DNA of 64,000 nt. It comes from Plasmodium malariae (taxonomy: Eukaryota; Apicomplexa; Aconoidasida; Haemosporida; Plasmodiidae). The notes beneath the pieces are model-generated. The model saw only the letters and a list, made by a program, of their open reading frames with translations. It did no database searches and had not been told where the DNA came from. The stretch is from assembly GCF_900090045.1 (NCBI RefSeq), contig NC_041787.1, positions 1,570,001-1,634,000 of the forward strand. The letters are read 5' to 3'. The position numbers and the translations under genes were made by a program. This document shows, piece after piece, positions 37,401 to 48,800 of this stretch (the first letter of the stretch is position 1; the number at the start of each line of letters is the position of its first letter).

Positions 37401-40400
37401 AGTAACGCATTAAATAACTCTAATTCAAGACAGATGGAAATATTATTGAATAATACAACAAAAAAAATACCATATTCGTTCAATAATAATAATTTAATTG
37501 TCGAAAAGAAAATGTATTCTATGTGTATGGAAAATCAAGTAAAGGAATCAGAAGTATGTGCAGCATCAGAAGCGTCAGTGCCATCAGTAATTTCAGTAGT
37601 ATCGTTATCATCATCACCATCATCAGGAGTTACAGGAGCAGCAGGTTCAACAATCTTAACATCAATGCACAAAATGAATGATGAGCTACTCATGGTAAAA
37701 CCTGCATCAGATAAAAACTATCTGTTGTCCAATTCCCTTAATTCGCAAGTAATGCAAGAGAGCGATAACCAATTAAGGATTTATCATGATCAACATATAA
37801 TGAATAATCCAGATATAATAAATAACGAACAAAAGAGTTTTATGGATGTAATGAACAAAAACGTTCCTAATTATAATTATGGAGTACCAAAATATATTAG
37901 CAGTAATATGCAAAACTTTAATTCGATTAATAATGAAAATAGATCAAATATGCTGCAAAATTATAATCAACCAAATTATGCAAATGTGAATAATAATTGT
38001 ATTCCCTCCAATGGATTACAAAGTCAACATGTGCAATCCTCAAATAATTCTAAAAAGGTTTTACATTATCCTACTCACCCCATTTCAAATCTTGTAAATA
38101 TGAACAGCACAAACATAGATAATAAATTAGAGAACGCGTCATCACCTGATGATCCATTCATTAAAAAGATGAAATGTACCAATCAGAACAGTGGAAAAAA
38201 CGATATGAACGATGAAAAGAGAAGCATATTGTCTATATTAAAAAACGCTTCAGACAAATCAAACCTATTCCAAAACATGCTTCAGACGAAGCAGCCAAGT
38301 GATGTGGATGCTATTACTCCGGACAGTAACAAAGTACAGCAAAATTATGCACTTAGTATTAATAGCAGTAGCAACATTAATAGTAACAGCAATAGTAACA
38401 TTAATAGTAACAACAATAGTAACATTAATAGTAACAATAACAATAACAGTAGTAGTAGTAACAACAATAGCAGTTGTAGTAACAACAACATTAATATTAG
38501 TAAAAGCAGTTATGTTGATAATAATGTCTATTCAAATATGCCATCAGTTTTATCCAACTCATTACAGCAATCACATGTGCATATTAATGATCAAAAAAAT
38601 AATTATATTTACAGTGCTTACGAAAGAGATTCAAATAACCAAATACCCTTTAACACACAAGGAAATAACTTACAAGGAATAAATCAGCAGAATGTTAATA
38701 TAAACAATATTAACAATATTAATAATACAAATAATACAAATAATATTAATAATACAAATAATCAAAACATGAAACATAATAATGAAAATTTGCAAAACAG
38801 AAAACCGGGAAATTCAAATTCGTACGTCAATCAAATGAATTTTATTCTTCAAGTGTTGAATCAGTTTAATGTGAACTCAAAGAATAACATTCCTGCAAAC
38901 GTGAATCCACAAAATGTAAGTAAAGCTATTATGGAGCAAAGCTGTTTGAATCAGTCAAATATAAACCAGCCGAACATAAACCAATTTAGCACCAACCAGC
39001 CGTACGCCAACCATTCTAATATGAATCAGTCGAACATCAACCATTCTAATATGAACCAATTGAATATCAGCCATTCTAATATGAACCAACCGAACCTAAA
39101 CCAACCAAATTTAAGTGCACCATTTTTTAATCAACCTACTAGTTCAGTGCAGAATGCCAATAAGAATATGGGTATATCCCCATTTCATTCACCAACCTTA
39201 AAAGGAAAAAATGTAAAGTCATCTTTTAATGATAATAATGTAAATAATTCTAATATGGTAAATATGGGTTTAAAGAGTAGCCTAACCAAGAATATAATAC
39301 AGAAGGTACCGCAGAAAAATGTTTTTTCTCCGCAAGATATGATTCAACAGAAATTAATTTTGCAGCAGCAGCAGCAACAACAACAACAACAACAGCAACA
39401 GCAACAACAACAACAGCAACAGCAACAACAACAACAGCAGCAGCAACAACAACAACAACAACAACATTATCAACAACAACAGCAACAACATTATCATCAA
39501 CAATTATTGCAACAAAAATTACAGCAAGAATTATTTCAAAAGGCTTATAATGACAAGGAAAATCAACCAAGCTCCCATTCACCATATCAGGAAATATATA
39601 ATCAGTGTACACCAGAAAATCAAATGCATAATGATCAAATACGACAGCAAAAAATGTTGCAAAAAATTCAACAAGAGCAAATACAAAAACAGTTGCAACA
39701 ACTGCATTCACAGCAACTGCACCCACAAAATATGAGTCCTCAGCATCAGTTACAAGTACATCAAACAACACAAGACATGCATACTCAACAAGAACAATCC
39801 CCGCTAAGAACGCAGAAATTGAAACAGCTGAATCAGCAGCAGCTACATCCACAGCAGCTACATCCACAGCAGTTACATCCACAGCAGTTACATCCACAGC
39901 AGTTACATCCACAGCAGTTACATCCACAACAGTTAAATGCGCAGCAGTTAAATCCGCAGCAGTTAAATTCACAGCAGTTGCATCCGCAGCAGTTGCATCC
40001 GCAGCAATTACATTCACAGCAATTACATTCACAGCAGTTACAACAAATTCAGATGCAAAAACTGCAGATTCAGCAACAGGAATTGAAAAAGCATATGGAA
40101 CAAATGCAACAAAATATCCCTTTATCTCCTCAAAAAATGCAACAAATGTATAATGTGAAACAGAATATTATATTAAATGAAGAAAATAAAAAAAAGATTA
40201 AACAGAGGCAATTTGCCATACCTTCAAATTCTCAAGTTTCTAATATACATCATTTGCAACAAATAGGAAACCAAGATGAACTTATTTCTAAAGAAATTTT
40301 AAATAGTAATATGAGCGGAAATATGGCTGGATATATGAGTGGAAATATGACTGGAAGTTTTAGCGCAAATATGGCTGGAAACGTTAATACCAATTTGAAT

Positions 40401-40721
40401 GAAAATGCACTACATATGATAAATAGAAAAATGTCAAATAACCAAAATAAATCTAATAACCAAGACCAATTTATTTCGTACGATTCATTTCAGCAAGGTC
40501 TACCTTTAAACGAAATTGATGTAAAAGACATGAGAAATGTTGATAATAGCGTAAATGAAAATAATATTTTATTAAACCCATCACAACCTAGAGATATTTG
40601 TAATAATATCCCTCCATACATTCTACCTAATAACGGAACATCTTTTATGACCCAGAATTCCCACTATAAAATAAATCATAAAAATAATAATAACAATTCA
40701 CAGCAGCCAAATAATTGTTAG
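26898..40721 (+). CDS. Giant HSA/SANT/poly-Q protein, Eaf1/p400-like chromatin scaffold (inferred)
   Basis: Single open frame of 4,607 codons from the ATG at 26898. Residues 1062-1122 contain LKEMVWMSIDYYEEKRWKR and a following basic helix ending near MFWFF. This is the HSA signature of Eaf1/Vid21, p400 and SWI/SNF-type proteins, which binds actin-related proteins. Around residue 1855 REEWAMDEIIFLLIL resembles SANT helix 1, and around 2057 NWDIISLALASYN...RSANEC resembles SANT helices 2-3, with about 190 residues inserted between. The C-terminal third is Asn/Ser- then Gln-rich, with ~36 Gln (39361-39468) and HPQQL repeats (39838-40038). HSA, SANT, Q-rich is the order in yeast Eaf1 and metazoan p400, the platform of the NuA4 acetyltransferase; p400's ATPase is absent here. 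Odd: two hydrophobic stretches (27119-27240, 28420-28530), a CxxC pair (~27585 and ~27660) and a poly-Glu run (~31456-31500). The gene is certain; the role is inferred. Confidence 0.85.
29155..29340 (+). repeat. Ser/Asn/Arg-rich low-complexity codon repeat
   Basis: Short degenerate repeats of aat-cgt-agt / agc-aac-cgt type encode runs of Ser, Asn, Arg and His with scattered Cys. They lie in the Eaf1-like gene, upstream of the HSA domain. The minus strand stays open across the repeat, giving Cys/Tyr/Ala/Ile-rich shadow frames that are not genes. Confidence 0.7.
39361..39510 (+). repeat. Poly-glutamine (CAG/CAA) tract
   Basis: A mixed CAG/CAA run encodes about 36 consecutive Gln, followed by shorter Gln runs broken by His-Tyr. 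It begins the Gln-rich C-terminus of the Eaf1-like protein. The codon mix suggests it is older than a pure microsatellite, though length variation is likely. Confidence 0.95.
39838..40038 (+). repeat. 15-bp tandem repeat encoding HPQQL
   Basis: About thirteen tandem copies of a 15-bp unit (cagcagctacatcca and variants) encode HPQQL, HSQQL, NPQQL and NAQQL. The amphipathic Gln/Leu periodicity could form helices or contact partners. It is in-frame in the Eaf1-like gene, so unit changes keep the reading frame. Confidence 0.95.
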
Positions 40722-42960
40722 TTTCGTGTAAACTATTTTAGAGCATGGAGGAAGTGCGTGTATATTATATTTTTATGTAAGTATATATGTTTGTGGGCGT
40801 GTGTACACATGTTTGTATGTATGTGTGTTTGTACGTGAGTTTGCATGTTTCTTTGTATGCGTGTTTTTATAAGTGTATGTACGTGGGTTTATATGTTCGT
40901 ATATATATGAGCTACTTAAAATAATTAGGAGATATAGATTCTTGTAAAACATCAGATGTTTAATATGCGTTAAACATGAGTAAGAAAATGTGTGCCTTTA
41001 TCAGAATTATATGCATTTTCAGGAAAAAAATGTGTATTATCTTCCTTTTTATTGTAATTTCACCTTTATATATATTTATATGCTATTATATATCAAAAAG
41101 AATGACATTACTGTTATATGTTATAATAGAATAATATAAAAGAAGCCAAGATTAAACACAAGGTAAAAAGAAAAAGGGGAATATGTGTTTTAAAAATCTA
41201 CAAATTTTCAACAAAAAGTAAAGAAGATTTGTTTTTTTTTCCTTTTTTTTTTTTTTTTTTTTTCATTATAGTTTACCCTAGTTTATGTTTAACATTTGTT
41301 TGGAAATTAAAAAAAAAAAATAAAAAATATATGATCCTCATTCCTCATCATTGTTTCAAAATATATTTACTTTTTTACCTTTTTTAAAAATATTGATATT
41401 ATTTTTGTTGTCCACTTTATTACACCTTCATGCATTCTTTTTCATTTACATCCATACATTTTAGCTTTATTGATGACATCATTTTATTACATATATATAT
41501 ATATATATATAATGTGCTTATAAATTAATGAATCAAAGAAGCTTTTTATTTTTTTTTCTTTTTCCATACATAATTATTTAATTTTTTTTTTTAATTTGTA
41601 TTAATTTCCATTATTCCTTTTTATTGACATTTATTGTTCACATATTTTTATTATTATTTTTTTTTTGTTTTTTAAAAAAAAAAATTTTGATGACGAAATG
41701 ACGCAGTTTTTAAAATCCTAAAAATATATTATGTGATCCGTAAGTAAATAATCATAATGAAGGTACACAATTATATGTCATGGAAAAAAAAAAAAAAAAA
41801 TTCGGACTAAAAAAGAATACAACTACGAAGGGTGTATCTTTTTTTTTTTTTTTTTTTTGTAGATTTATAAATAATCCTTGCATATTTATATAGCATAAAA
41901 TAATACTGTTTGTATCATTCGTTTTTATTATATCAATTTTCTTAACCCTTAATGAGTTTAAAAAATGAGAAATAAAGAAATGAATAGGTAAAAATGAAAG
42001 GACACAAATGAAGGAATACCAAAAAGATCTTACGTTGAAACGATTTTTCGTATTTGTAACACGTACCTATATATAAAAAAAAAAATTGGTATATTTTTCC
42101 CTTAAAAAAAAATTGACGTAATGATTCCATAATAATTTACGTATAACCACATTCGGAAGTAGCGCACCGTCATATTATATAACACGGAAGGCTTACTTGA
42201 CATAATGTTCAGTTAAACATATTATACATTTGTTTTATTCTGTTATATACATTGAAAAAATTATTTAAAAAAAAAAAAAAAAAACAGTTATAAACATAAA
42301 ATTGTTCCTTAATATGCAAATATTAATGTAGAACAATGTGGATTGACCAAAGTAAAACAAAAATATAATTCAATTTTTTTTTAAATTAGTACTATATACA
42401 TGTAGTACGTTATACATATATATATATATATGTTTGCATACTGGCCCTTTTTTTTTTTGGAGACTCTTAATTATATCGATTTACATTAATATTAAAAAAA
42501 AAATATAACAAAAAGGAACAAAAGTTATAAATTACAAATCATTATCAGCGGTATATAATTGATTTTTATTAACATATAAAAAAAAAAAAAAAAAAGTTAC
42601 AAGAAATAAAAAAATGACTTCATATAACAGAACAGAAAAAATTAACATTATTTATATTGTGAAATTCATTTGACTATGAAAAATAAAAAATTAAACGCAA
42701 TACAAATTAGATGTATATATTTGTGTGTGATTTTAAGTTGTAGATACTGCTAATTTACGAGATTGATGTACATTATTATATGAAGGAAAAAAATACAGGT
42801 ATATGTAATATATATATACATGTATGTATGCTTTATTCAATAATATTTTTGTAACTTGCTCATGGTAGAAATATTCATAAGGTAATATAGCAGTGACATC
42901 TTGTATACTTATGTACCTATTTACATAATACAGAGCATTTGTGAAAGCGCTAGGAGAAAA
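40722..42960. other. Intergenic, Eaf1-like gene to CBF5
   Basis: 2.2 kb holding the 3' UTR of the Eaf1-like gene and promoter/5' UTR of CBF5. TG-rich stretch at 40770-40900, long T runs (41231-41265, 41830-41860), and A runs at 42265-42285 and 42578-42596. An acceptor-like sequence (ttacataatacag) ends at 42933, 28 nt upstream of the CBF5 ATG, and may end a 5' UTR intron. No gene was recognised. Confidence 0.55.
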
Positions 42961-44364
42961 ATGGAAGAAGCAAAAGTAGAATATAAAATAGAACCGGAAA
43001 AAAAAGAAGCTGTTATAGATGCTTCGAATTGGCCATTATTACTAAAAAATTATGATAAACTAAATATTCGTTCATCTCATTTTACGCCTCTTCCAATGGG
43101 TAATTCACCATACTCAAGAAATTTAGAAGAATATTTAAAATATGGGATAATTAATTTAGATAAGCCAAGTAACCCGTCTTCACATGAAGTCGTTTCATGG
43201 ATAAGAAAAATTTTAAAATGTGAAAAAACAGGACATAGTGGAACACTAGATCCAAAAGTAACAGGGGTACTACTAGTTTGTTTAAATAGGGCAACTAGAC
43301 TTGTAAAATCTCAACAAGAATCTGGAAAAGAATATGTTTGTGTATGCAAATTTCATTCGAAACCTAATAGTGTAGAAGAAGTAAAGTTAGTATTAAATAA
43401 TTTTCAAGGAGCTATATTCCAAAGGCCACCATTAATATGTGCAGTTAAAAGACAGTTAAGAGTTAGAACAATCTATGATTCGAAATTACTAGATTATGAT
43501 GATATAAATAATATATGTGTATTTTGGGTAAAATGTCAAGCAGGAACGTATATAAGAACTTTATGTGAACATATAGGTTTGTTATTAGGAGTAGGAGCAC
43601 ATATGCAAGAATTAAGAAGAGTAAAATCTGGTAACATGACTGAGTATGACAATATGTGTACATTACATGATATTTTGGATGCACAATATATATATGATAC
43701 AACAGGTGATGAAAGCTACTTAAGAAAAATTATAACACCTTTAGAAAAATTACTTATTAATTTCCCGCGTATAGTTATAAAAGATAGTGCAGTTAATGCA
43801 ATTTGTTATGGTGCAAAGTTAACCATTCCAGGTGTTTTAAGATTTGATACTAATATAGATATAAACTCCGAAATTGTTCTAATGACAACAAAAGGTGAAG
43901 CAGTTGCACTAGCTATTGCACAAATGACTTCGACAGTCATTGCAACTGTTGATCATGGTATTGTTTCTTTAACAAAAAGAGTTATAATGGATAGGGATAC
44001 ATATGATGTTAAATGGGGATTTGGTTCTAGGTCTATGGAAAAAAAAAAATTAATTCTTTCAGGTCTGTTAGACAAGTATGGAAAACCAAATGAAAAAACT
44101 CCCTTAAGTTGGATAAAAAGTGAAGGTTATGCTCCTAAAATTGTTGGGGACACCACAATTTATACTCTGAATAATGATAATAGTGATAAAATGGAAGAAA
44201 ATAAAAAAAGTACCACGATAATTCAACAAAATGCTTTGGATAATGGTAACTTAAATTTTAATGAGAGAGAGAAACAAAAACGGGAGAATAAACTTCTAGA
44301 AGCAAATAATAACATTGAACACTCTGACACAGGTGTAGTGAAAAAGAAACGAAAAAAAAAGTAG
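42961..44364 (+). CDS. CBF5: H/ACA ribonucleoprotein pseudouridine synthase CBF5 (dyskerin)
   Basis: Catalytic subunit of H/ACA snoRNPs, which convert uridine to pseudouridine in rRNA and snRNA under guide-RNA direction in the nucleolus, together with NOP10, NHP2 and GAR1. The first in-frame ATG is at 42961, giving 467 aa; the frame is open upstream but without ATG and across an acceptor-like sequence, so I start here. Visible: dyskerin-like N-terminal lead ([19 protein letters not shown]); TruB catalytic core with [12 protein letters not shown], catalytic Asp at residue 97; [18 protein letters not shown] and [15 protein letters not shown] domain from ~270 to ~345 ([19 protein letters not shown] onward); Lys/Arg-rich C-terminus (KKKRKKK) as nuclear/nucleolar signal. 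Unlike most neighbours it has almost no low-complexity insertion and a single coding exon. Confidence 0.97.
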   Translation: MEEAKVEYKIEPEKKEAVIDASNWPLLLKNYDKLNIRSSHFTPLPMGNSPYSRNLEEYLKYGIINLDKPSNPSSHEVVSWIRKILKCEKTGHSGTLDPKVTGVLLVCLNRATRLVKSQQESGKEYVCVCKFHSKPNSVEEVKLVLNNFQGAIFQRPPLICAVKRQLRVRTIYDSKLLDYDDINNICVFWVKCQAGTYIRTLCEHIGLLLGVGAHMQELRRVKSGNMTEYDNMCTLHDILDAQYIYDTTGDESYLRKIITPLEKLLINFPRIVIKDSAVNAICYGAKLTIPGVLRFDTNIDINSEIVLMTTKGEAVALAIAQMTSTVIATVDHGIVSLTKRVIMDRDTYDVKWGFGSRSMEKKKLILSGLLDKYGKPNEKTPLSWIKSEGYAPKIVGDTTIYTLNNDNSDKMEENKKSTTIIQQNALDNGNLNFNEREKQKRENKLLEANNNIEHSDTGVVKKKRKKK

Positions 44365-45819
44365 ATACAGTTTAAGCAAAAATAATACGAATGTATGTTG
44401 CATACTTTCCTTTATAATACTTGAAAATTTTATGCATTTGTAAAAACTAATTTATGACAAGTTGCCAATTTAAAAAAAAAAAATTTTATATCTATATCAT
44501 AGCAAATTTACAACAATTTATTCAATATACGCGTGTGTAATGTATGCATAATTATAATCCACAAAACGGTGGTTCTTTAGTGTATTACTTTGTTATTTTT
44601 CTTATTCTCATACCCACTGTTTTTCTTTTCTTTTTCTTTTTTTTTTTTAAATATCACTTTATTTGCTTTTGTTAATATTTAATGCAAACCACTAATATAT
44701 ACTTTCCTTTTTTAAAGTTTCAAAATTTTTTATTTTTAAAAGTAAATTTACAACTTAAATTGTAAATATTAATGAGGGTTTTATTGTTTCCATTTATGCA
44801 TACCTCTACTTACCAATTGTTACTAGAAGAGGAAAACAGGGAAAATTATAATGTCCTAAAATCATCATGCTGAAATCCTTAGGATAGCAAAAATTTCAAG
44901 AATCTCTGCAAAAACATTTTAACTGATTACTTATTTAAAGCAGCAATAAAGACTAACAATCCTATAATGACATATACTCTCACATATTACCCTTTAAGTT
45001 CATATATCTGACTATGGACATATTGAACTTGATGATGTAATTATAAATGTTTTTTTAAAACTAAGATAGTTTAAAATTACAAAAAAAGTAGTTATGTGTA
45101 ATGCTCGTTATTGAAACAGGACGCCTGTGGGCGCGCAAATCAAGCATTTGATGTATGCACGCATACATACATATATAAATGTATATATATATACGTTTAT
45201 ACGTTTACACGTAAGTAATAAACCGAATATATTAAAGCTAAAAATATCAAAAAAAAAAAAAAAAAATTACACACACAACTTACTATCTTATTCGTGTGTA
45301 TTAGCACTTTGAAAAAAGCTTAAAAGAATACGATGAAAAATATGTAAGAAATAGGCCATGCAATTTTTAAAAATAATTAAAAAATGAAATTTATACATAT
45401 ATATTTATACAAATATGTTTGGTACGAGGGGGGAAATCAAGGCAATGTTACTTAAAGTTATATACATATATATACGTATGGATATGATTAAAAATTGCTA
45501 AAAATACAAAATTATTAAAAACACTTCAAAAAAAAAAAGAAAAATGAAAAAATTAAATAAACTTGGTTCATTACTATATACGTGAAACGAAAAAATGTTG
45601 GTAAAAATTAAATTTTTTAAAAATTATCAAAAAAAAGAGGATAAATATAGAACAAAAACAAAAGGTAATATTATATCATAAATGGAGTACAGTAAAATGC
45701 AATATAACGATTAAAATACAGAAATTTACTAAATGGAACTTAACGCATTACACATATACAAGAAACAATGGATATCTTCCCACTCTACTCATCTCCTATG
45801 TAATGTTCTTTTTCGTACG
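44365..45819. other. Intergenic between convergent CBF5 and CNB protein genes
   Basis: 1.45 kb of shared 3' flank; the two genes converge on it. A stretch at ~44815-45060 has noticeably fewer homopolymers and more G/C than its surroundings but no open frame. The rest is A/T runs. Plus-strand open frames at 45733-46203 overlap the CNB gene antisense and are shadows. Confidence 0.5.
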
Positions 45820-48800
45820 TCAAGTTTTCTCCTTTTTTTTATTCTTACTTTTGTTCTTTTCTTTCTCTTTATTCCTCCTTATGACATTCTTTTTTTTATC
45901 ATCCTTTTCTGCTATATTCTTCTCGTTGTTTCCCTTCTCTTTGCTGCCGTTCTCTTTATCTGTCCTTTTCTTCTTATCACTATGTTCATGTGTGTCTGCA
46001 GCACCAAATACACGTTTATCCTTTTCTACAGTTTGGCCATAATTAACCTCATCCGTATTGGCATTTTCCTCGTAAAAAGAACTTACACCTCCCCCCTTAG
46101 TTTTATTTTGGACGCTGTGTGTAACATCTTCTATATCATAGTTGTCTTGTATAGTAACACGTTTAGTTTTCTTTCTTTTGGAGGGTATATAAGCGATATT
46201 TGAGTTACTGCTAAATTTTTCCATTTCTGTAAATAATAGGAGTTTATCGTTTATATTAACTTTTTTATAATTTGCCTCAGCTCTATTTAGAAATTTATCA
46301 AAATATGGATGAAATAATCTATGAAATTCTGAATCAACAACTGAGAGCAGTATACTATGTGTGTCTAAAACAACGTTAGCTGTTCTTTTAGTATTTTTTA
46401 TAAGGGACAATTCTCCGAAATAATCCGCTTTTTTAAGGGTAGATAAGATAAGCTTATTTTTATTAATTTCTGAATTTTTTTCAACAGTTGCTAAACCTTT
46501 ACAAATGATATAATATTTATCGTCATATGTATTTTCTTTTATAATAGTATGATTAGCTTCATGATATTCAACTTTCAATGCATAGGAGATATTATCAAGT
46601 ATGTCTTGTGGGAGATATCTCAATATAGGTACATTTCGAAGTACATGCAAAATATGAATTAAATTGTGTTTTCTTTCTTCTAACATTGGTTTTAAGTTAT
46701 CTACATAATCAGATCTATTTAAAGCCCATACAATAGCATTCTCAGAATTTATTTTTACTTCATAATATGCTGGTGATTCATTGATGACTTCATAACATCC
46801 ATATATTTCCTTATTATCAATTTCTCTTATAATAGTTTCTATTCCAAATATAGTACGCGTAATAAGATTAGCTTTACCTTCAAATATAAATATTATAGGT
46901 CCTTGTTCATCATACTGATTTATTACTATTTCACCATAATTCATAATTTTTCTATTCATTAAAGTCGCAAAAAATTTCCTTTGTTCTAACGTTAAATACT
47001 TAAAATATATATTTGTCTCTAATAATTCAACTATATGTGCCCATTCATTTGAGCATGATTTATGATGATATTTGTTCATAATTATTGGATCCTCATAATT
47101 TACTTGAAAATTATTTTCCATAACATCTGAACTCATTTTGGTTAAATCCTCTTCATTACCTTGAAAAAAATGAACTACCTGATTTAATATAGATTTTTTA
47201 GCATTATATATTGTATAAGATTCTTCAATATACAATTCTCCATTTATTATACTAAGGATAATTTCTAGAGGTATATTCTCTTCATTCATTATATTGATTT
47301 CATCCCATATGTTTTTAATATTCATTTTACTGAGTCCAACCTTTTCACAAACTATTTCAAAATTTGCGTAATTACATAAACAGTCATCCATATTTAATAT
47401 AACAACATTTTTCTTAAAAGCCAACATACTATTACCATACACTTCGCATAATCTTAAATTTAATTTATACTTATCTATTTCTTTATCCTTATATACAATT
47501 TTATAAAAATCGGTCAGAGTCAAAACGTTCTTACCATTACATAAATATTTAAATAAATTTTCCACATTTTCTGGTCCTTCAAAAACTTCTTCCATATTTA
47601 ACAAAGTCATACAACTCAAAAAATTGTCGTACTTTATATATCCTGTATTAAATTTATCTATACTTTCATAAAAGTGAAAAATAGAATTGTACTCTGAACA
47701 TATAAAACCCATTAATTTTTCTACCAGTTTATCCGTAGTTAGCTGTGTCGAAATAGAGGAGCTTGTTTTCTTCTTTAAAATACTGGACGAATTTTGGGTA
47801 AAAGCGGGTTTAAGGCTTTCGCTTGTACGTGTGTCGCTTACGCTAGTATCACTTATACTCTCGGCACGAGCTTCTTTTTCGTTCATTTTTTTCTTAGTAG
47901 CTCTATCCTTATCTGTCACCTTTATATTTTCCACTGAACACTGTACCGCATGTTTTCCTATGCTTAGGTCTTTTTCTTCATTTGGCACTATTTTGTCATG
48001 TTTATTATGCAAATATGATTTATCCTCAGTTGTCTCCTTTTTCACTTCATTTTCCTTTTTTTTACTACTATTTGGTAGTTTATATAAGGTTTGGTGATTA
48101 TCCTTGTTGCTATATGCGCTCACAGCACACTTTTTCTTTTTGGTAAGCGTCCTCATTTTTTTTTCTTCTTTTAATTTTATCTTTTCGAATACCTTTAATT
48201 CTTTTAGCTTAATTTCTTCTATTTTTTGTTTCTTTTCTATTTGTATTTCTTGGAGTTTTTCATCGATATTTATACTTGTTAGACTACTACCATCACTTAA
48301 GAAGCTTTTTGAGCTGTTAAGCTCGTCCGTCTTGATGCTCCTTCTAAGGAAATTAAAATTGTCACCTATTTTTTTGCCTATATCTTCCTCTTCCTTTTCC
48401 CCTTTTTCGTCTGCTGCTGATACTCCTTCCCCCTTTTCCCTCTTCTTTTTTTTATTTTTATTTTTTGTTTTCTCCCTCAACTTTTTATTTATTTCCTTTT
48501 CAAAGCTAAACATCTCGCTGCTATCGTCCGAAATACTACTGAAGGAGCTTCCCAAATCAGGTATTTTTATTGATAAGGAATGTGTGTTTTGGTTAAGTTC
48601 ATTTCCATATACAGATTTTAGCCACGAGGGTAAAGAATAATTTTTTGTGTATCTGATCTCCGCCTCTTGCAATAGATCATTAAATAGACTGCTAAAGTAA
48701 GTAATGAAAGACACTTTATCTATAGCTAGTAAGAAACAATTTGTATGTGCTATACATGTAGCTGTTCTTAACTGATCATTTATAATGGATAACTCACCAA

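Noticed and set aside
39250..40032. Minus-strand frame of 260 codons rich in Ala/Val/Asp
   Set aside because: Antisense of the poly-Q and HPQQL repeats (CAG/CAA read as CTG/TTG in shifted frame).
41942..42130. Minus-strand 62-codon frame between Eaf1-like gene and CBF5
   Set aside because: Phe/Lys-rich, no splice or conservation hint; typical of A/T-rich random sequence.
45001..45060. TGATGA and CTGA motifs suggestive of a C/D snoRNA
   Set aside because: The CTGA precedes TGATGA on the plus strand, and no terminal stem or correctly ordered pair was found on either strand.
45733..46203. Plus-strand frame of 156 codons with membrane-like composition
   Set aside because: Overlaps antisense the basic C-terminus of the CNB protein; hydrophobicity follows from Lys codons read backwards.
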